From Dipteris shenzhenensis (lineage: Eukaryota; Polypodiophyta; Polypodiopsida; Gleicheniales): DNA of 64,000 nucleotides. The position numbers and the translations under genes were made by a program. Position 1 is the first letter of the stretch, and each line of letters starts with the position of its first letter. The stretch is from NCBI GenBank assembly GCA_047967505.1, contig CM106538.1. One strand, given 5' to 3'. Under the pieces are notes generated by a model, which saw nothing but the letters and a program-made list of their open reading frames with translations, searched no databases and had not been told where the DNA came from. Positions 52,348-64,000 of this stretch are shown piece by piece.

Positions 52348-53283
52348 GCACACGCACACATGTCACACACTATGTAGAAAGTGCTAATAAAACTTGTTTT
52401 AAAAAATCATTTGTTGTTTATTATTTCACCACGTGGTCAATCAAACCTTCTTTTACTTGATCGTATATATAGGACGCTAAGAGTTACCAATTAAGCGGGA
52501 CTCATTTAATTGACGAGATCTACTCGTCTAGAATCGAATGAGCAATGCGTACGAAAATCTCTCAATTTCCCGCTTAATGCCCTTTATGTGCGACTTTTGT
52601 ATGAAGTCCTCAAGTGCGAGTATCCTTTAGTGGAGTATGGGACGTTCCTTGTCTCCAGCTGTTAACGACTTCAAAATACACATAGATACTGATAATTACG
52701 GATGTGTACCTTTCTTGGCGATGTGCACTTTGTAAACGCCCAATCGTTCATGGGCTATGAGTCATGGGTGTGCCTATCTCCTGGTAGTCTCGTCAATAGT
52801 AGTCTCGTCAATGAATACCACTGGCCCCTGGGTATAATTCTTGAAGAGAATTTTTTCGGGCTTGGTATTTGTTGTCCTTGTTTTTGATTGCTTGCTTTCT
52901 ACTCTCGACTTTCACGTAGAAGTTAGAACTTGTTTTTGTGTTCACAACTTCAGTGTTCAGTGTTCAGGTGTTTCTTTCTGTTGCTGGAATCGTGCTGCTT
53001 GGTCGGCTATGTTATCAATGTGTGCGGCATATTTCCTCGATCCCAGCATGAGTACTCATCGAAGAGATTCTTATGCCGAACCTCGATCAGCACGCGTAAG
53101 TTTAGATCTTCAAGAAGTTCAAGTCAAGCTGCTGCGAAAGGTATAAACTATCGATTCACACATCATGACGCGATGGATTGTTGTGGTCGGGGCCCGTTCG
53201 GAATCATTCTCTGACCAATATCAATGTCATCTATACTAAACCAAACGTCAATCATCATGAGATCATGTGGTGAGCGGCGTTGA
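52033..53283. other. No recognised gene; CT/CA microsatellite
   Basis: About 1.25 kb. It contains (CT)11 followed by CACACAAACACACACGCACACG (52313-52365) and a TATATATAGG motif near 52467. Plus-strand frames at 52702-52887 and 52841-53146 are open for 60 and 100 codons but have no family resemblance or consistent codon pattern that I can see. An exon of a host gene cannot be excluded. Confidence 0.4.
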
Positions 53284-53823
53284 ATGCTACGTAGAATCCT
53301 GGGGGAGGATTTTGTAGTACAAAATTCCGTTGGCAAGGCAGCACGGGACCCAATTTGGCAGGGATACAAATTGTTTAGAAGTTCTCGACGTAAGAATTGG
53401 ATTTTGTCTTTGATTACATATTGCAATAACGAAAGGCAGCATGGGACCCTCGGACGCAAATTCTTTAGAACCTTTGGACGTAAGAATTGGATTGTCTTTG
53501 CTTGCATATTACAATATGAAAAGGCCGTCGATAAGGGGGCGCAATTCGTGCGTCAAGTCATTGAGGGACGGGAATGTTTCCGGGTGCGAGTTGAGATGTT
53601 GATGTGGGTTTTGGGAGAGCGTCTCAGTCACGTCGTCTTTTGCGATGCAACCAAAACCCCCTCGTCGACATGGAGCTACAAGAAAACAAATCGCAACTTG
53701 CAAGCATCTTTCAGATCCTGTTATCTAGCTTCATGTGACACATTTCCACCAGCCTCATCCCCTTTACGTCTTTATGCTTCCCTGTCTCGCTCTCCCAAAC
53801 ACAGAAAAAGCTCAATGAGCTGA
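53284..53823 (+). CDS. Hypothetical 179-codon ORF
   Basis: The longest open frame between 52 and 59 kb. It contains two tandem related blocks of about 100 bp (GGGACCC..GTAAGAATTGGATTTTGTCTTTG and GGGACCC..GTAAGAATTGGATTGTCTTTG), giving repeated RKNWI segments, then VRQVIEGRECFRVRVEM and a Ser-rich tail. No recognisable domain, signal peptide or membrane segment. The first ATG of the frame was taken as start. It may be chance open reading through a duplicated sequence. Confidence 0.2.
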   Translation: MLRRILGEDFVVQNSVGKAARDPIWQGYKLFRSSRRKNWILSLITYCNNERQHGTLGRKFFRTFGRKNWIVFACILQYEKAVDKGAQFVRQVIEGRECFRVRVEMLMWVLGERLSHVVFCDATKTPSSTWSYKKTNRNLQASFRSCYLASCDTFPPASSPLRLYASLSRSPKHRKSSMS

Positions 53824-53829
53824 TCCATA

Positions 53830-56800
53830 CACACCCTCTCCACTCCCATACTTTTCCTTCGTCGTGGACGTTAATACATGGCTTCGTCGAGTTTAAGATC
53901 CGTCCACTACGATCCACAATGCACAAGGATTATCACGTCATGATGTTGGGAGGATGCATTCTTTGCAAAATTATTCTCGATCCTTGATGCGGTACCCTTT
54001 ACCATGTACGAATCAATACCCGTAGAGTACTTCCACTTAGAAAAAGGCACATGCCCATTTTGACTTTTACATGTTAAGATCCGTCAATCAGGCGAGTAAC
54101 TTTGCATATTTGCTTTTGTTATTCACCTAACTTCCAATCTTCGTGCCCCCAATCCCTTCTTCATGTAGCATGCGTTGACGTCTCACCATATGCCACTTAC
54201 CCTTTCGTGGACAAGCTGTCCTCGTTATACTTCACGTGCCTCCACTACCTCTTCAATGACTAAAAGCTTATAACGTTCTATGGAAAGTTACACTCGTGTG
54301 TCTCCACTATCTAATACCAAATCATCACCATTGCCATGTCTAAAGTCATCTATATCTTTTAATGGTCAAAAGGCCTAGAAGCTTGTGAACTTTCAGTTAA
54401 GAAATAAAAGAAGTTTAACAAAGGAAAAGCATTGATTCATTCACAATAGAGAATCATATTTGACTTTGAAAAACTTGACTCCTAGAAGCATCACTTTAAA
54501 TTTGTGAAAATATTTAAGATCCTCTTTTGCTACAAAGCTTATTATTACATACATTAAAACAAACCTTTAATGTCAGTTTTCCTCTCATATATACTTTGTT
54601 ATCTCAAAATGTCCAACTTTAACATGATATCAAAGATTGTGCCAATCTTGACATATATACTCATGTCACATTTCATTTGATGTTTTCCATAATGTGTAGC
54701 TCATAGCGAATATAGACTTAAACTAATCAAAAAGATATTTAACTGCGATACGTCTCCTTGCATGTGTTACACATGATAAGTATTGAGCATGTCCATGCAT
54801 AGATAGAGAAGTTACATGAGGCCATCTCATTATGTGAAAGTCGCTAAGAAGATCTTGACATAAACACTACATAAAGCCCCCCTTGATTATATGTTTACCT
54901 AGAAGTCACATTGAATTGAATTGCCTTATGTCACTTGTCATATATATTGTTTACATACAAGGCTAGATTTATTTATTACATTGAGAAGAAATCCAATTAT
55001 ATGCCTAAGTTGCATGCTAGTTTGAGGGCATTTCTATTTCCATTTATATCACATTTCATTTTTATTAATTTAATTCTCTTATATCTCAAAATTTTCAATC
55101 CTATAATACATCAAACTTAGTGTTTAACAAAAGCTGCATGAGAATGTGATAATATATTGGTCTCTGGCTCCCTATTATATGCTCCTAGTTTCACTTTACC
55201 ATGAATTGCATCAAACAAAAAGTGATAGATTCCTCTGTGCACTATGAAAAATTACTATAGTCCTATCTTATCCAAGGCATCTTGCACTTTGCTATCATCC
55301 ATTCTTGAATACCACTACTTGACTCAACATAAGAAATCTTTTATAAAACTAGATGAAGATGTGAGCAAGGTCTATGATTTATAAGGACTTACAAACAAAA
55401 AATCTAGCACATTTCTCCTTTCAATTTAAATACTTAAACTTTATGTCGATGACTACAAATATTTAGGGACACCAACTATGCCTACTAGAAACTACAACTA
55501 AAGGAAGGTGCAAAAAATGTCTAGCTCAATGGAGTCTCTAGTAGCACTCATAATGAGAAGTGTATATTCAAATCAATAATCACAACCGCTTTAGATCATT
55601 TCAGATGGTCCATCGAAAAGTATGTAGACTCACAACATGGATTCAACATAAGTGCAGTAAATTCATAGAAATATACAAATAGAAGGGGTTTTCCAACTCA
55701 AAAATTCAACAAATTTAATTTTTTATTAATCGAAAAGAATTCAAGACTTGTATCTAAATAGGGCTTTAAATATTTCTCCTTGAATTTACATTTATATAGG
55801 CTTCCTAGTAATACACCTCGTGAGCACCAACTACTCATGACAAAACGTTCAAGTTAACTAAGGCATGATTCCATGAGGCTCTTGTTATATGAGTAATGAG
55901 ATCTCTACATATTCATAATGAGAACTCTAGATATTTATTATCAAAACATATCAATGTCCATCATTTAGGACTGAATTAAGGTTTGTATGTAAAGAAATTG
56001 CATATTTACTTATTACTCATCATCCATAATCATATCACAAGGTGTCCACATTGTGCATTTAAATGGTCTCAATGCCAAAATATTAGCATCATTAGCATGA
56101 CATCTCTCTACATGGCATGCCATCAATTTGGAAACATCATTGCCATTGCAAAACATGCAGTATTATCTTCACGAAAGCATTGAAAACCATTTGAGTACAA
56201 TTCCAAGATCTAACTCATGGGTTTTAAAGTTTAAGTTTGAACTTCATCGAGACCCAAGCATTAGTAAATAATTTCACTTGTGCAATAGCTATGAGCATTG
56301 AGTTAAATTGACAAACCAAAAATCTCCAGAACAAAAGAACAAGTGAAATATATGTTTTTTTTAATTATTAGAAGCCCAAGTATTTCATTCTTTGAATGAA
56401 TGAATTAATCCTTGAAATGATAAATAAGGGATTGAAACCTTCTTTTCTCCCTTATGCCAAAAACATATTTACTAAGATAATAAACGAGGTTCAAGAAAGA
56501 GAAGCCATATGTTTGCATATTGCAACCCTCAAAATTCTTAGAAATGCCTCATAATATGAAATACATATGTCTAGAGAATATTTAGTTCTTTTTAGAAGCC
56601 TCTCCTCTTACAAGTTGATCCATAATAAAGCATAGAGCATAGGTAACCATTAAGAAGGAACGGACTACTTTTCAACAAACAATGAGTAGAAACCTACATG
56701 CGCTCATAAAGCATAGTTGAGTATGATAAAGAAAGCATATGTGTTCATCCACGAGGTAATGTGGCACTTACATAAACATGTATTCTTTTGTAAAAAAAAT

Positions 56801-58620
56801 TGAGTGTGATAATGAAAACATCTATTTTCATCTAGGAAATGAATCAGGCCTTCAAAACAATCCAAGAGGCCCCTTTCCTTAGCATGATTCAACTGCATGA
56901 AGTGGAGCTCAAGCCAAAGTTGTTAATAAAATACGAAATAGCAATTAAGATATCAAGCACTTAGGCAAACATGCATGTGGTTCAAAGAATAGCACACTAG
57001 TTCAATGGAATAAACTAGTTTACCACTCATCATTAAAGACAAATACCATCATCTTTAAGAATTAGAAATAGCTTTTGAATTCTAATCATAAAGCCATGGT
57101 AGATGAAAATAAATTTTGGTAAACCATGGTTAGAGACACATGTCTAAATTTGAAGTATATAACAAGTATATAACCACATCTAGTATGAAAGGGAAAATAG
57201 TTGTATAAAAAGGTAACAATGTATGTCTTGAAAATTAGTGCTACAAATATATAATATATGGAGCATTACTAATGCTGTAAATAGATTGATCAAGTGAAAT
57301 TAGTATGAACACCATTAGAAATAAGATAATGATAAGAATTGGGCCACACTAATGAAACAATCTAACTTAAGAGACTCGATCTTGACTCCATAAGTTTTCA
57401 AGAATCAAACATAAAAACCTCATCCAAAAATGAACAATGCATGACGTTGTTTGTTGTAACAAGAAGAAAAAATTTGGATAAGGAATCATCTCTAAGACAA
57501 TGAGGAATAAGCTCTAAGATGAAAAGCAAGGATAAGAGTCATCAGCTTTTAAATAGATTAGTAAATCCTCCTTAAAGAGGGAATAATGTTGTATCTCAAG
57601 CTATCCATAGTTCGTTGTACCTATGTCATTTGTGCATAGACGAGCTTGGTGGATATTAGCTAGAATAGTTAAGACTCGATGTAAGAAACAAATATTGAAC
57701 TAATTGTGCCATGTCATAATGGTTCAAGATAGAGACCACATAAATCTTGGATTTGTATTGATCTAGATATTTGGATAGTCAGAGCAAATAAAATTTTAGA
57801 CTACAACAAGGTCCAATAAGCATTACACCCTTTCAAAAGGGTTCCTCCTTGAAAAGCAAGGCTAAATTTATGAAACAAGAACTATTTCAAAAATAATCCT
57901 CATTCATAGGTTTAGGAGACAAATATAGAAAATATTGATTAATAACATAAGCAAGGAACTAAGAGTAAGCTTGATCTTGGGTGGTGACTCTCCAAAGCAT
58001 TAGAAAAGATGGTCTTAAAATAAATTCACCATAATAGGGAGGATACATGATATGAGCTACATATTCTAATTGCCATGCAGACTATCTCCCAAAGCATGGA
58101 GTGGGTGCTCATTGGCCTTGTGTCTAGTCTCTTCCTAGCTTGACATGCCTAAAAGTCAGAAACTCTAACTTCAAGTCTCCCAATGGTGGGTCTCTTGGGT
58201 TTAGAATTGAGTGGCCTCCTAATGAAGAGTGAACAGGCAGTGATACATCCCCCAAATCTCATAGTAATTTGGGTATTTTATCATGACACATTCCTTAATA
58301 TCCACCTCATGTGTCACACAGAGTAAAAGATAGATCACTAATATTTTAACATGATGCTTCAAACCTTGCAACAAGCATTCCAAAAACACGACCGGTCACT
58401 AGATGCATGAATGACATGTGTATGTATGCATGCATTCATATAATGTGTGACTGTGTACCCAAAAGGTTTTAACTGCATGGATGATTTGGAAACCTTTATA
58501 AATAGAAAGTTTATGTCTATATATTTATATATACCTCACCATAACTCAGCCTAGTCCTCAACTATATATATGTCTATGGTACATGAATACATTCACTTCT
58601 TGTAGGATCAACCACAACAA
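53830..58620. other. AT-rich stretch without recognisable genes
   Basis: About 4.8 kb. All ORFs are shorter than 70 codons; none matches a motif I know. No LTR ends, tandem repeats over 30 bp or RNA genes were recognised. It may be very old transposon remains or ordinary intergenic DNA. Confidence 0.6.
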
Positions 58621-58627
58621 GACAAAG

Positions 58628-58960
58628 CACCTACAGATGCGCACACAGACGCATTTACTGAACTAAATAAAAAACTTATGGGCGTGTCTATTTGCACATC
58701 TATTTTTGCATCTAGAGACCCGCATCTAACAGCGCGTCTATATAGTAGACACACGCATGTATAGACGCGTATTTAGATGCGTAAATAGACGCACTGCTTA
58801 AAAATTTAAAAAATAGACAGACGCATCGTTAAACACGTGTATAGACACATTTTTAAACGATTTTATAAACGCGTTTATAGATGCACAAATAGACGCTTCT
58901 CGAACAGACAGACGCGTATATAGATGCATTTATAGACGCACTGATAAATGCACTTTATAA
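58628..58960 (+). repeat. CACTA-2 subterminal motif array and probable left end
   Basis: More than twenty copies, in both orientations, of a short motif around TAGACGCG/CGCGTCTA (also GATGCG, GACGCAC). The sequence CACCTACAGATGCG at 58628 resembles a worn CACTACA terminus; the array begins directly after it. Dense short inverted and direct motifs at an end are typical of CACTA elements. The exact terminus is uncertain. Confidence 0.6.
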
Positions 58961-59274
58961 TATTTTTTTTTAATTTACAGAATGCTGCATATGTTGTGTA
59001 TGCTATATAGTTACAAGAATCCCATTTCCACATTGTGTAATTCAATTCTTACAGCCAATCACATTTTAATTACAATTCCAAATAAAACATTACAACTCCA
59101 AAACGCAATAAAATTGAAAGCTCAAAAAGTGCTTGTATGTACATATAGCACGAAGCTAAGCCATATCATGTGGCTTCAAGTACAAAAAATAAGAGGAGTG
59201 TATATACAAGAGGCACGAAGCCAAGCCAATGGCTTTAAGTACAAAAAAGAGTAGCTAGCACTACTTCTACAACT

Positions 59275-60690
59275 AATCTATGTTCTCCATGTCCTTGCTC
59301 CCTTCCACGCTCCCTTCCACGCTCCATTCTGCACCTCCTTCCTCGTCTTCTTCCTCGTCGTCTTGTGCATGCCTATAAACAAGGGACAACATATATCAAT
59401 GTATGAAAAATCAAATCTTTACTTATAATATTGACATTATATAATTACTTTCAAATACCTCGGGGGCCGCTCCAGTAGCCTGGATATATTGCTCCTCAGT
59501 AACCAACCCGTCATGATAGAAGTGCCTCTATATATCTCCTCTGCGATGGTGGCGGTGGTAGGCTATCTCGACAAGAGTAGGGTATCTGCCCACGATATCA
59601 AGCTACAAGATGACACAATTTGCAGAGGGATTAGTACAAAGAAATAACCTCCTAATAAACTACATAAGCAATATAATTTGAGATCGATACTTACAAATTG
59701 GGCCTCCCATGAATCAACACCCCTTGCTCCAAAATGCACGCTTCCATATTGCTCCATCTAGATCCTTCGTGCCTCCATGTGCTGCAGACTGGTGTGGGGC
59801 AGGCCCCTTGGTGGTTGACCTCCCTCGAGCCTGGCAAGCTCAGCTAGTGCCTGCCTCTTAAGCGAAGATCTTTTATTGCCAAGTATCGTAACAATCTTTG
59901 ACTTGGCCCATTTATCTGTGAACTGGCGATTGGGGGGGTTAGGATACCTAGAGTGAATAGCAGCGAGGGTCACATCAGCCAACCTCTTTGGCTGGTCTTT
60001 GTAGTGGATAAAGCAATCTCTGTAATTGTTAGCAATTACAGAGCGCATGAAGGCATGATGTCCTTTCCCCATGCATCCATCAAGATGCCTCCTGTCTGAG
60101 TGATGTCATAGAATATCATACCATCACTTGGAGGCATGTCTAAATCATCTGAATCATCATTGTCCCCACCGCCACCCCTCCCAAAGCACTGTGCCATGCA
60201 TCCCCCACCGCTCTCCCTACTACTACGCCTGCTACCATGTCGTGTCGAGCTAGTACGCTGGCCACTCGTAGCTGGAGACTGCACGAGACTACGTGGACCA
60301 CTCGTAGCTGTGGAGAACCGAATCTTGATTGCACAGGAGTACGTTGACAGCTTCGTGAGACAAAAGGACCTCCGGACGGCATGGGGGAAGGGGCATAAGA
60401 CGCCATGGTAGAAGGGGCATAAGATAGCATGGGGGAAGGGGCATAAGACAGCATGGGAGATGGGCCTGCGCTGTGTAGCCGACTGGGCTATGCTGACTCC
60501 GCTGGGGTGATCTCAACTAGTGTGGGGTGGTTTGAAGGCTGTAGTGCTGACTCCTGGGGGGTGTTTAGAGTACCCATCATATACCCGTATAACTCTGCAA
60601 GACTAGGAGGGTGCCCTAAAAGGTTATATAAGTCCCTAAAAATAGACTCTCGGAGATTAGGTGAGCCCGAAGCGCTTCCTGGCCACATGA
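59275..60690 (-). pseudogene. CACTA-2 accessory gene, four exons
   Basis: ATG 60688 opens MWPGSASGSPNLRESIFRDL, LLGHPPSLAELYGYMMG, a TAG in a Gln position (60490), then a Pro/Ser/Ala-rich region with repeated SYAPSPM. A frameshift near 60320 leads to SPATSGQRTSSTRHGSRRSS, GGGGDNDDSDDLDMPP. The next part (60072-59697) has YRDCFIHYKDQPKRLADVTL, RQFTDKWAKSKIVTILGNKR, a TAG, GSVHFGARGVDSWEAQF and donor GTAAGT. A third exon (about 59605-59462) reads RYPTLVEIAYHRHHRRGD, HDGLVTEEQYIQATG with donor GTATTT. The last exon from about 59374 is acidic (DDEEEDEEGG..DMENID) to TAG 59275. The central part is reminiscent of plant Transposase_24 (Ptta/En/Spm) proteins; identification is tentative. Confidence 0.6.
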
Positions 60691-60764
60691 TGAATTGGAA
60701 AAAAGAAAAAAAGACGATTACTGATGAGCTGAGAAGAAAGGGGAAGGGAAGAGAGGATTATTGT

Positions 60765-60935
60765 CAGAGCGCGTCTATAGACGCGTCTGACTAGCACGTC
60801 TATTTTTGCGTATAATAGCATGTCTATAGACACGGCTGTCTGTGTCTACAAATAGGCTAGACGTGCGTCTAAACGCACTTGTAGATGCAGTTTTAGACGC
60901 GCTCTGAGATGCGCCTATAGACGTGCTCTGACAAA
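60765..60935 (-). repeat. TAGACGC motif array upstream of accessory gene
   Basis: About ten copies of TAGACGCG/CGTCTATA-type motifs in both orientations, starting 75 bp upstream of the accessory gene's ATG (60688). The same motif as in the terminal array, so this is a candidate binding-site cluster in the promoter. Confidence 0.7.
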
Positions 60936-61076
60936 CAAACTTTTTTAAAAAGTAGAAAAGGACATGCGCCCGATACAAAAACATAACACTGATACCCAAA
61001 TGATGCGTTTTTTGGATACAAGAAAGTACAAATCCAAAGAGAGCAAACTTCCAAAAAAGATCAACTGCAAAAAGAC

Positions 61077-61337
61077 TTACCTTGGATAGAGGTACGGAAG
61101 GTTCTTCTTCTTTTTCAAAGTTGCTTCTCTTCCTTGTTTGCCCTCTTCTCCTTTAAGCTTGGAAGTAAGTGTGGGTGCCTTCCTCTTAAGTGTAAGCTTG
61201 GAAGTAAGTGTGGGTGCCTTTCTCTTAAGTGTCGAAACTGTGGATCTACTAATAGCAAAGCAAGCAAGCCGCACGAAGTATAAGTAATGTGAAGAAAAGC
61301 AAAGCGAGCACGCTAAAAGCAGATTTAAAAGCCGCAT
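61077..61337 (-). other. Minus ORF with duplicated basic block
   Basis: 86 codons containing two perfect tandem copies of a 39-bp unit encoding TLKRKAPTLTSKL (61160-61240), then KGEEGKQGREATLKKKKN. A donor-like GGTAAGTC lies at its 3' side (61073-61080, minus strand). It could be an upstream exon of the accessory gene or chance; no domain is recognised. Confidence 0.25.
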
Positions 61338-61510
61338 CTATAGACGCGTCTAATAGTGCATCTATATACGCATCTAAATACACAGATTAGATGCAGTTTT
61401 AGACACGCTTGTAGATGCACACCACAAAACAAACAGACGCGGTTTTAGACGCGCTTGTAGATGTGCACCATAGAACAGACAAATGCGGTTTTAGACACGC
61501 CACAGAGTTT
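61335..61510 (+). repeat. TAGACGC motif array upstream of TNP2 gene
   Basis: About ten copies of TAGACGCG, TTTTAGAC(G/A)CG and GCATCTATA motifs ending 50 bp before the first ATG of the transposase gene. It includes two copies of ACAGA(C/T)GCGGTTTTAGACGCGCTTGTAGATG about 55 bp apart. Confidence 0.7.
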
Positions 61511-61561
61511 TAAATTAAATATTTGAAGAAAAGCAAATTTTTTTGGATTTTCTGTTTATAG

Positions 61562-64000
61562 GATGTCTTCATCTTCACAACAAGTAGCTCCAGTGAGGAT
61601 GAGTCCCTCCATATCCACCATTGCGAAATGTGGTTGGAGCAAAAAATCAAATGTATGTGTGATCGATGTCGAGGAAACATGTATCGTGCACGCAGGATTA
61701 CACTCAATCACATCTCAAAGTATGGAGAATGTGATGCGACCATAAACATGGTAAGGGTTTGTAAGTTAAGGTTGATTGAGATACCTATGGGTGTTCATAT
61801 GTTTGAGTTATGATCCCGTTTTAATTTGATACAGGATGCAGTGCCACACCTGCATATGTTGCCCTATGCTCGCCATGAGGAGGCAAAGCATCGGCGATAT
61901 GAGGTGGGATCTTCAGGACGGGACTGTTACGGATGCATGGAGTAATGGTGATAGTAGCTCTCTGCTATTACCTCATGAAGCCGTGGAAGAGGACGTGTTT
62001 GATGATATGGTGTGGGATTTATATGTCCATCAAGGGAGGGATGATAGCATGAGCAGGATGATCTTTTTACTGCAGCATCGACTCCACTGTTTGAGGGGTG
62101 CACATTCTCTGTTCTACGTGCCTCCCTTGAGTTATTAAACTTGCAAACCATCTATGGATGGAGCAATGCAAGTTTGAATGCATTACTCAAGTAAGCTTTA
62201 AAGTCTATTTTGCAAACATGGTGAATTATGCTAGTGGGTCAATTACTCGAATGCTTTTCCTCATTTATGGTCTTCACGTGCAGGCTATTGTGTAAAATGC
62301 TTCCAAGGGAGAATAAATTACCGACCTCAAGAGATATGGCAAGGCAACATGTGACCTCTCTTGGAGGATTAGATTACAAGTGCATCCATGCATGTGTCAA
62401 CGATTGCGTTTTGTTTCGTGGACTACATAAGGATGCAAGAGTGTCCTACTTGTGGAGAGGCAAGATATAGAGCAGATCTCAAAACTTTGGACGTGCCTCG
62501 TAAGGTTCTGTGACATTTTCCCATAATCCCTTGCATCCAACATATGTTCAAGTGCAAATCTATTGTAGAGCTCATGTCATGGCATCCCTCCCATTGATCA
62601 ACCGATGGCAAGTGGAGAACTCCTGCGGACTCTCCTGCGTGAAAGCATATTGAAGACACATGGCCAAGCTTCAAGGAAGAACCTAGGAGCTTGAGACTTG
62701 GATTGGGTATGGACGGTGTGAACCCATTTGGTCTCAAAAGCACCTCTTACAGTGTATGGCCAGTGATATTGGTGAATTATAATCTTCCACCCTCTATGGC
62801 TATTAAGAAAGGACATGTCATGCTGTCCCTTCTAATTCCAGGGAAACATAAAGTCAAAAATCCTGATGTTTATTTGGAGCCTTTGATTGACAAGCTAGAG
62901 ATACTTTGGAGAGGTATCAAGGTGCATGATGTGAGTAGGCCTCCCTCATCATGAGACTTCAACTACAAAGCAGTCTTGATGTGGACGATGCATGACTTTC
63001 CAGGCTATGGCGAGTGTTCAGGTAAGCATTGCACTTCTAATTATGAATAGGCAAAGGATGTGGCACCCTAAACCCACCTTCAACTCTTAATTGCATCTAT
63101 TGTTCAGGTCTCACTACATCGGGTTACCATGCATGTCCTGTTTGTGGTCCTTCGCTAGTTGCCTCATGGGTAGATGCATTGAATAAGGTCATCTATGAGA
63201 ATCACCATCGATTTCTCCCAGCTGATCATCCTAGATATGTTGCCCCTTGGAATGAAGTCCTCCCACAATCACTCACCGCGGGAGATCGGATGAGAATTTG
63301 GGATGGTTCCACGACTCCTCCACCACTTGGCATGAGCCGGTAAGGGTTTGTAAGTATTGTGTGCTATATTGGCTGGAAGTAAAGATTGCCCGCTAACACC
63401 AACTTTTGTGTAGATACTCCATCTTTTATCGTTTACCATATTGGTCCCACCTCAAGATTCAATCACCTGCTTGATCCCATGCATATCTTCAAGAATGTGG
63501 CATCTACCATTTGGGAGCATTTGAATGGGACACGAGATTCCACAGGCATAAGGGAGGATCTATGTACCACAGGGAGGATGCGTGAAGCTTGGCCACAAGA
63601 GAGACCAAATGGGCATGTTTTTTTACCTCGTACACCGTGGAGGTTATCAAAGCTAGAGATGGCGATGGTGAAGCGCGCTATTACTACAATTTGTACTCCC
63701 ACTGGATGCATGAGGTGTTTGAAGGGAGCCTTTACAAAGAGCAAGAAAAGAGGTGTAGAGCAATTATATGGCTTGAAATCTCATGATTGGCACAAGATGC
63801 TCCAAGTAAGTATTTTATGTGCATAATATCTTTTTCATTTCAATTTTGTGAGTGAATAATTATAAGCAACTAATCAACCACCTCCTCGTGGGTTCAGTTC
63901 ATACTACCTACTAGCATTTCACGTAGTGCATCGAAGGATGTGAAAGATTGTATTTACAAGATGGGCAAGCTTGTGATCAGGTACTTTACATGATACAAAA
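61562..64000 (+). pseudogene. CACTA-2 TNP2-type transposase, runs off right edge
   Basis: Exons: 61562-61747, whose second frame has IKCMCDRCRGNMYRARRITL and HISKYGEC, a zinc-ribbon-like N-terminus, then donor GTAAGG; about 61834-62030 acidic; 62285-62520 (KMLPRENKLPTSRDMARQHV, IHACVNDCVLFRG); 62600-63020 (LRLGLGMDGVNPFGLKSTSY, LPPSMAIKKGHVMLSLLIPG, TMHDFPGYGECS, donor GTAAGC); 63110-63342 (TSGYHACPVCGPSL, HHRFLPADHPRYV, donor GTAAGG); 63415-63806 (FYRLPYWSHL, one-base shift, LLDPMHIFKNVASTIWEHLN, YGLKSHDWHKML, donor GTAAGT); 63899-63980 (ILPTSISRSASKDVKDCIYK) into donor GTACTT. Several frameshifts and a TGA at 62952. Blocks match CACTA-1 TNP2 in order; the 3' end is outside the window. Confidence 0.85.

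Noticed and set aside
54935-57000. Short ORFs in the AT-rich region
   Set aside because: All under 70 codons, Ile/Leu/Tyr/His-rich, as expected by chance at this composition.

Overview
The window is plant nuclear DNA made almost entirely of nested, mostly decayed transposable elements; I see no ordinary single-copy host gene that I can name. Plant origin is indicated by plant-type LTR retrotransposons primed from tRNA-Asp and initiator tRNA-Met, an L1-type LINE whose first ORF carries a DUF4283-like domain and a CCHC knuckle, CACTA (TNP2-type) transposases with introns, and CCCTAAA-like motifs. A large-genome land plant fits; the species cannot be read from the sequence.

Region 1 (1-18.8 kb). 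A fragment of an unidentified gene leaves the left edge on the minus strand. A 5'-truncated Ty1/copia element (copia-1) follows and is split by a complete, young Ty3/gypsy element (gypsy-1, 1042-13288) with a perfect 5-bp target duplication, about 1.2-kb LTRs, a tRNA-Asp primer site, a 2.2-kb low-complexity leader and a gag-protease/pol reading frame. That frame is itself split by a 246-bp MITE with 15-bp inverted repeats and an 8-bp duplication. A second copia integrase fragment and a 2.1-kb satellite-like array follow.

Region 2 (18.8-34.4 kb). A minus-strand LINE with ORF1 and a frameshifted endonuclease/reverse-transcriptase ORF2 is interrupted by a gag-only copia-type LTR element (23808-33577, duplication GGGGA). 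That element's gag is in turn interrupted by a second, deleted gypsy element (gypsy-2) carrying a second copy of the MITE. Gypsy-2 has an RNase H-bearing ORF upstream of gag and has lost most of its RT and its pol RNase H.

Region 3 (34.4-52 kb). Remains of a CACTA element (36.2-39.4 kb) lie beside pieces of a DNA-transposon family that I cannot assign, defined by termini beginning CATTAGGAAAAAAGGGAG. Its candidate genes are convergent: a plus-strand gene (40.9-47.2 kb, broken by copia-2 and partly inverted) and a minus-strand multi-exon transposase-like gene (47.4-49.9 kb). A short derivative (51366-52032) encloses a near-perfect 305-bp hairpin. A decayed copia RT holds a third, diverged MITE copy.

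Region 4 (52-64 kb). About 6.6 kb is AT-rich with no recognisable genes. It is followed by a second CACTA-like element, the mirror image of the first: a minus-strand accessory gene, arrays of a TAGACGC-type motif at the end and at both divergent promoters, and a plus-strand TNP2 transposase gene that runs off the right edge.

Inferred order of nesting: copia-1, then gypsy-1, then MITE-1; and LINE, then the gag-only copia, then gypsy-2, then MITE-2. Many nonsense codons are explicable as C-to-T changes in CG/CHG contexts, as expected for methylated silent repeats.
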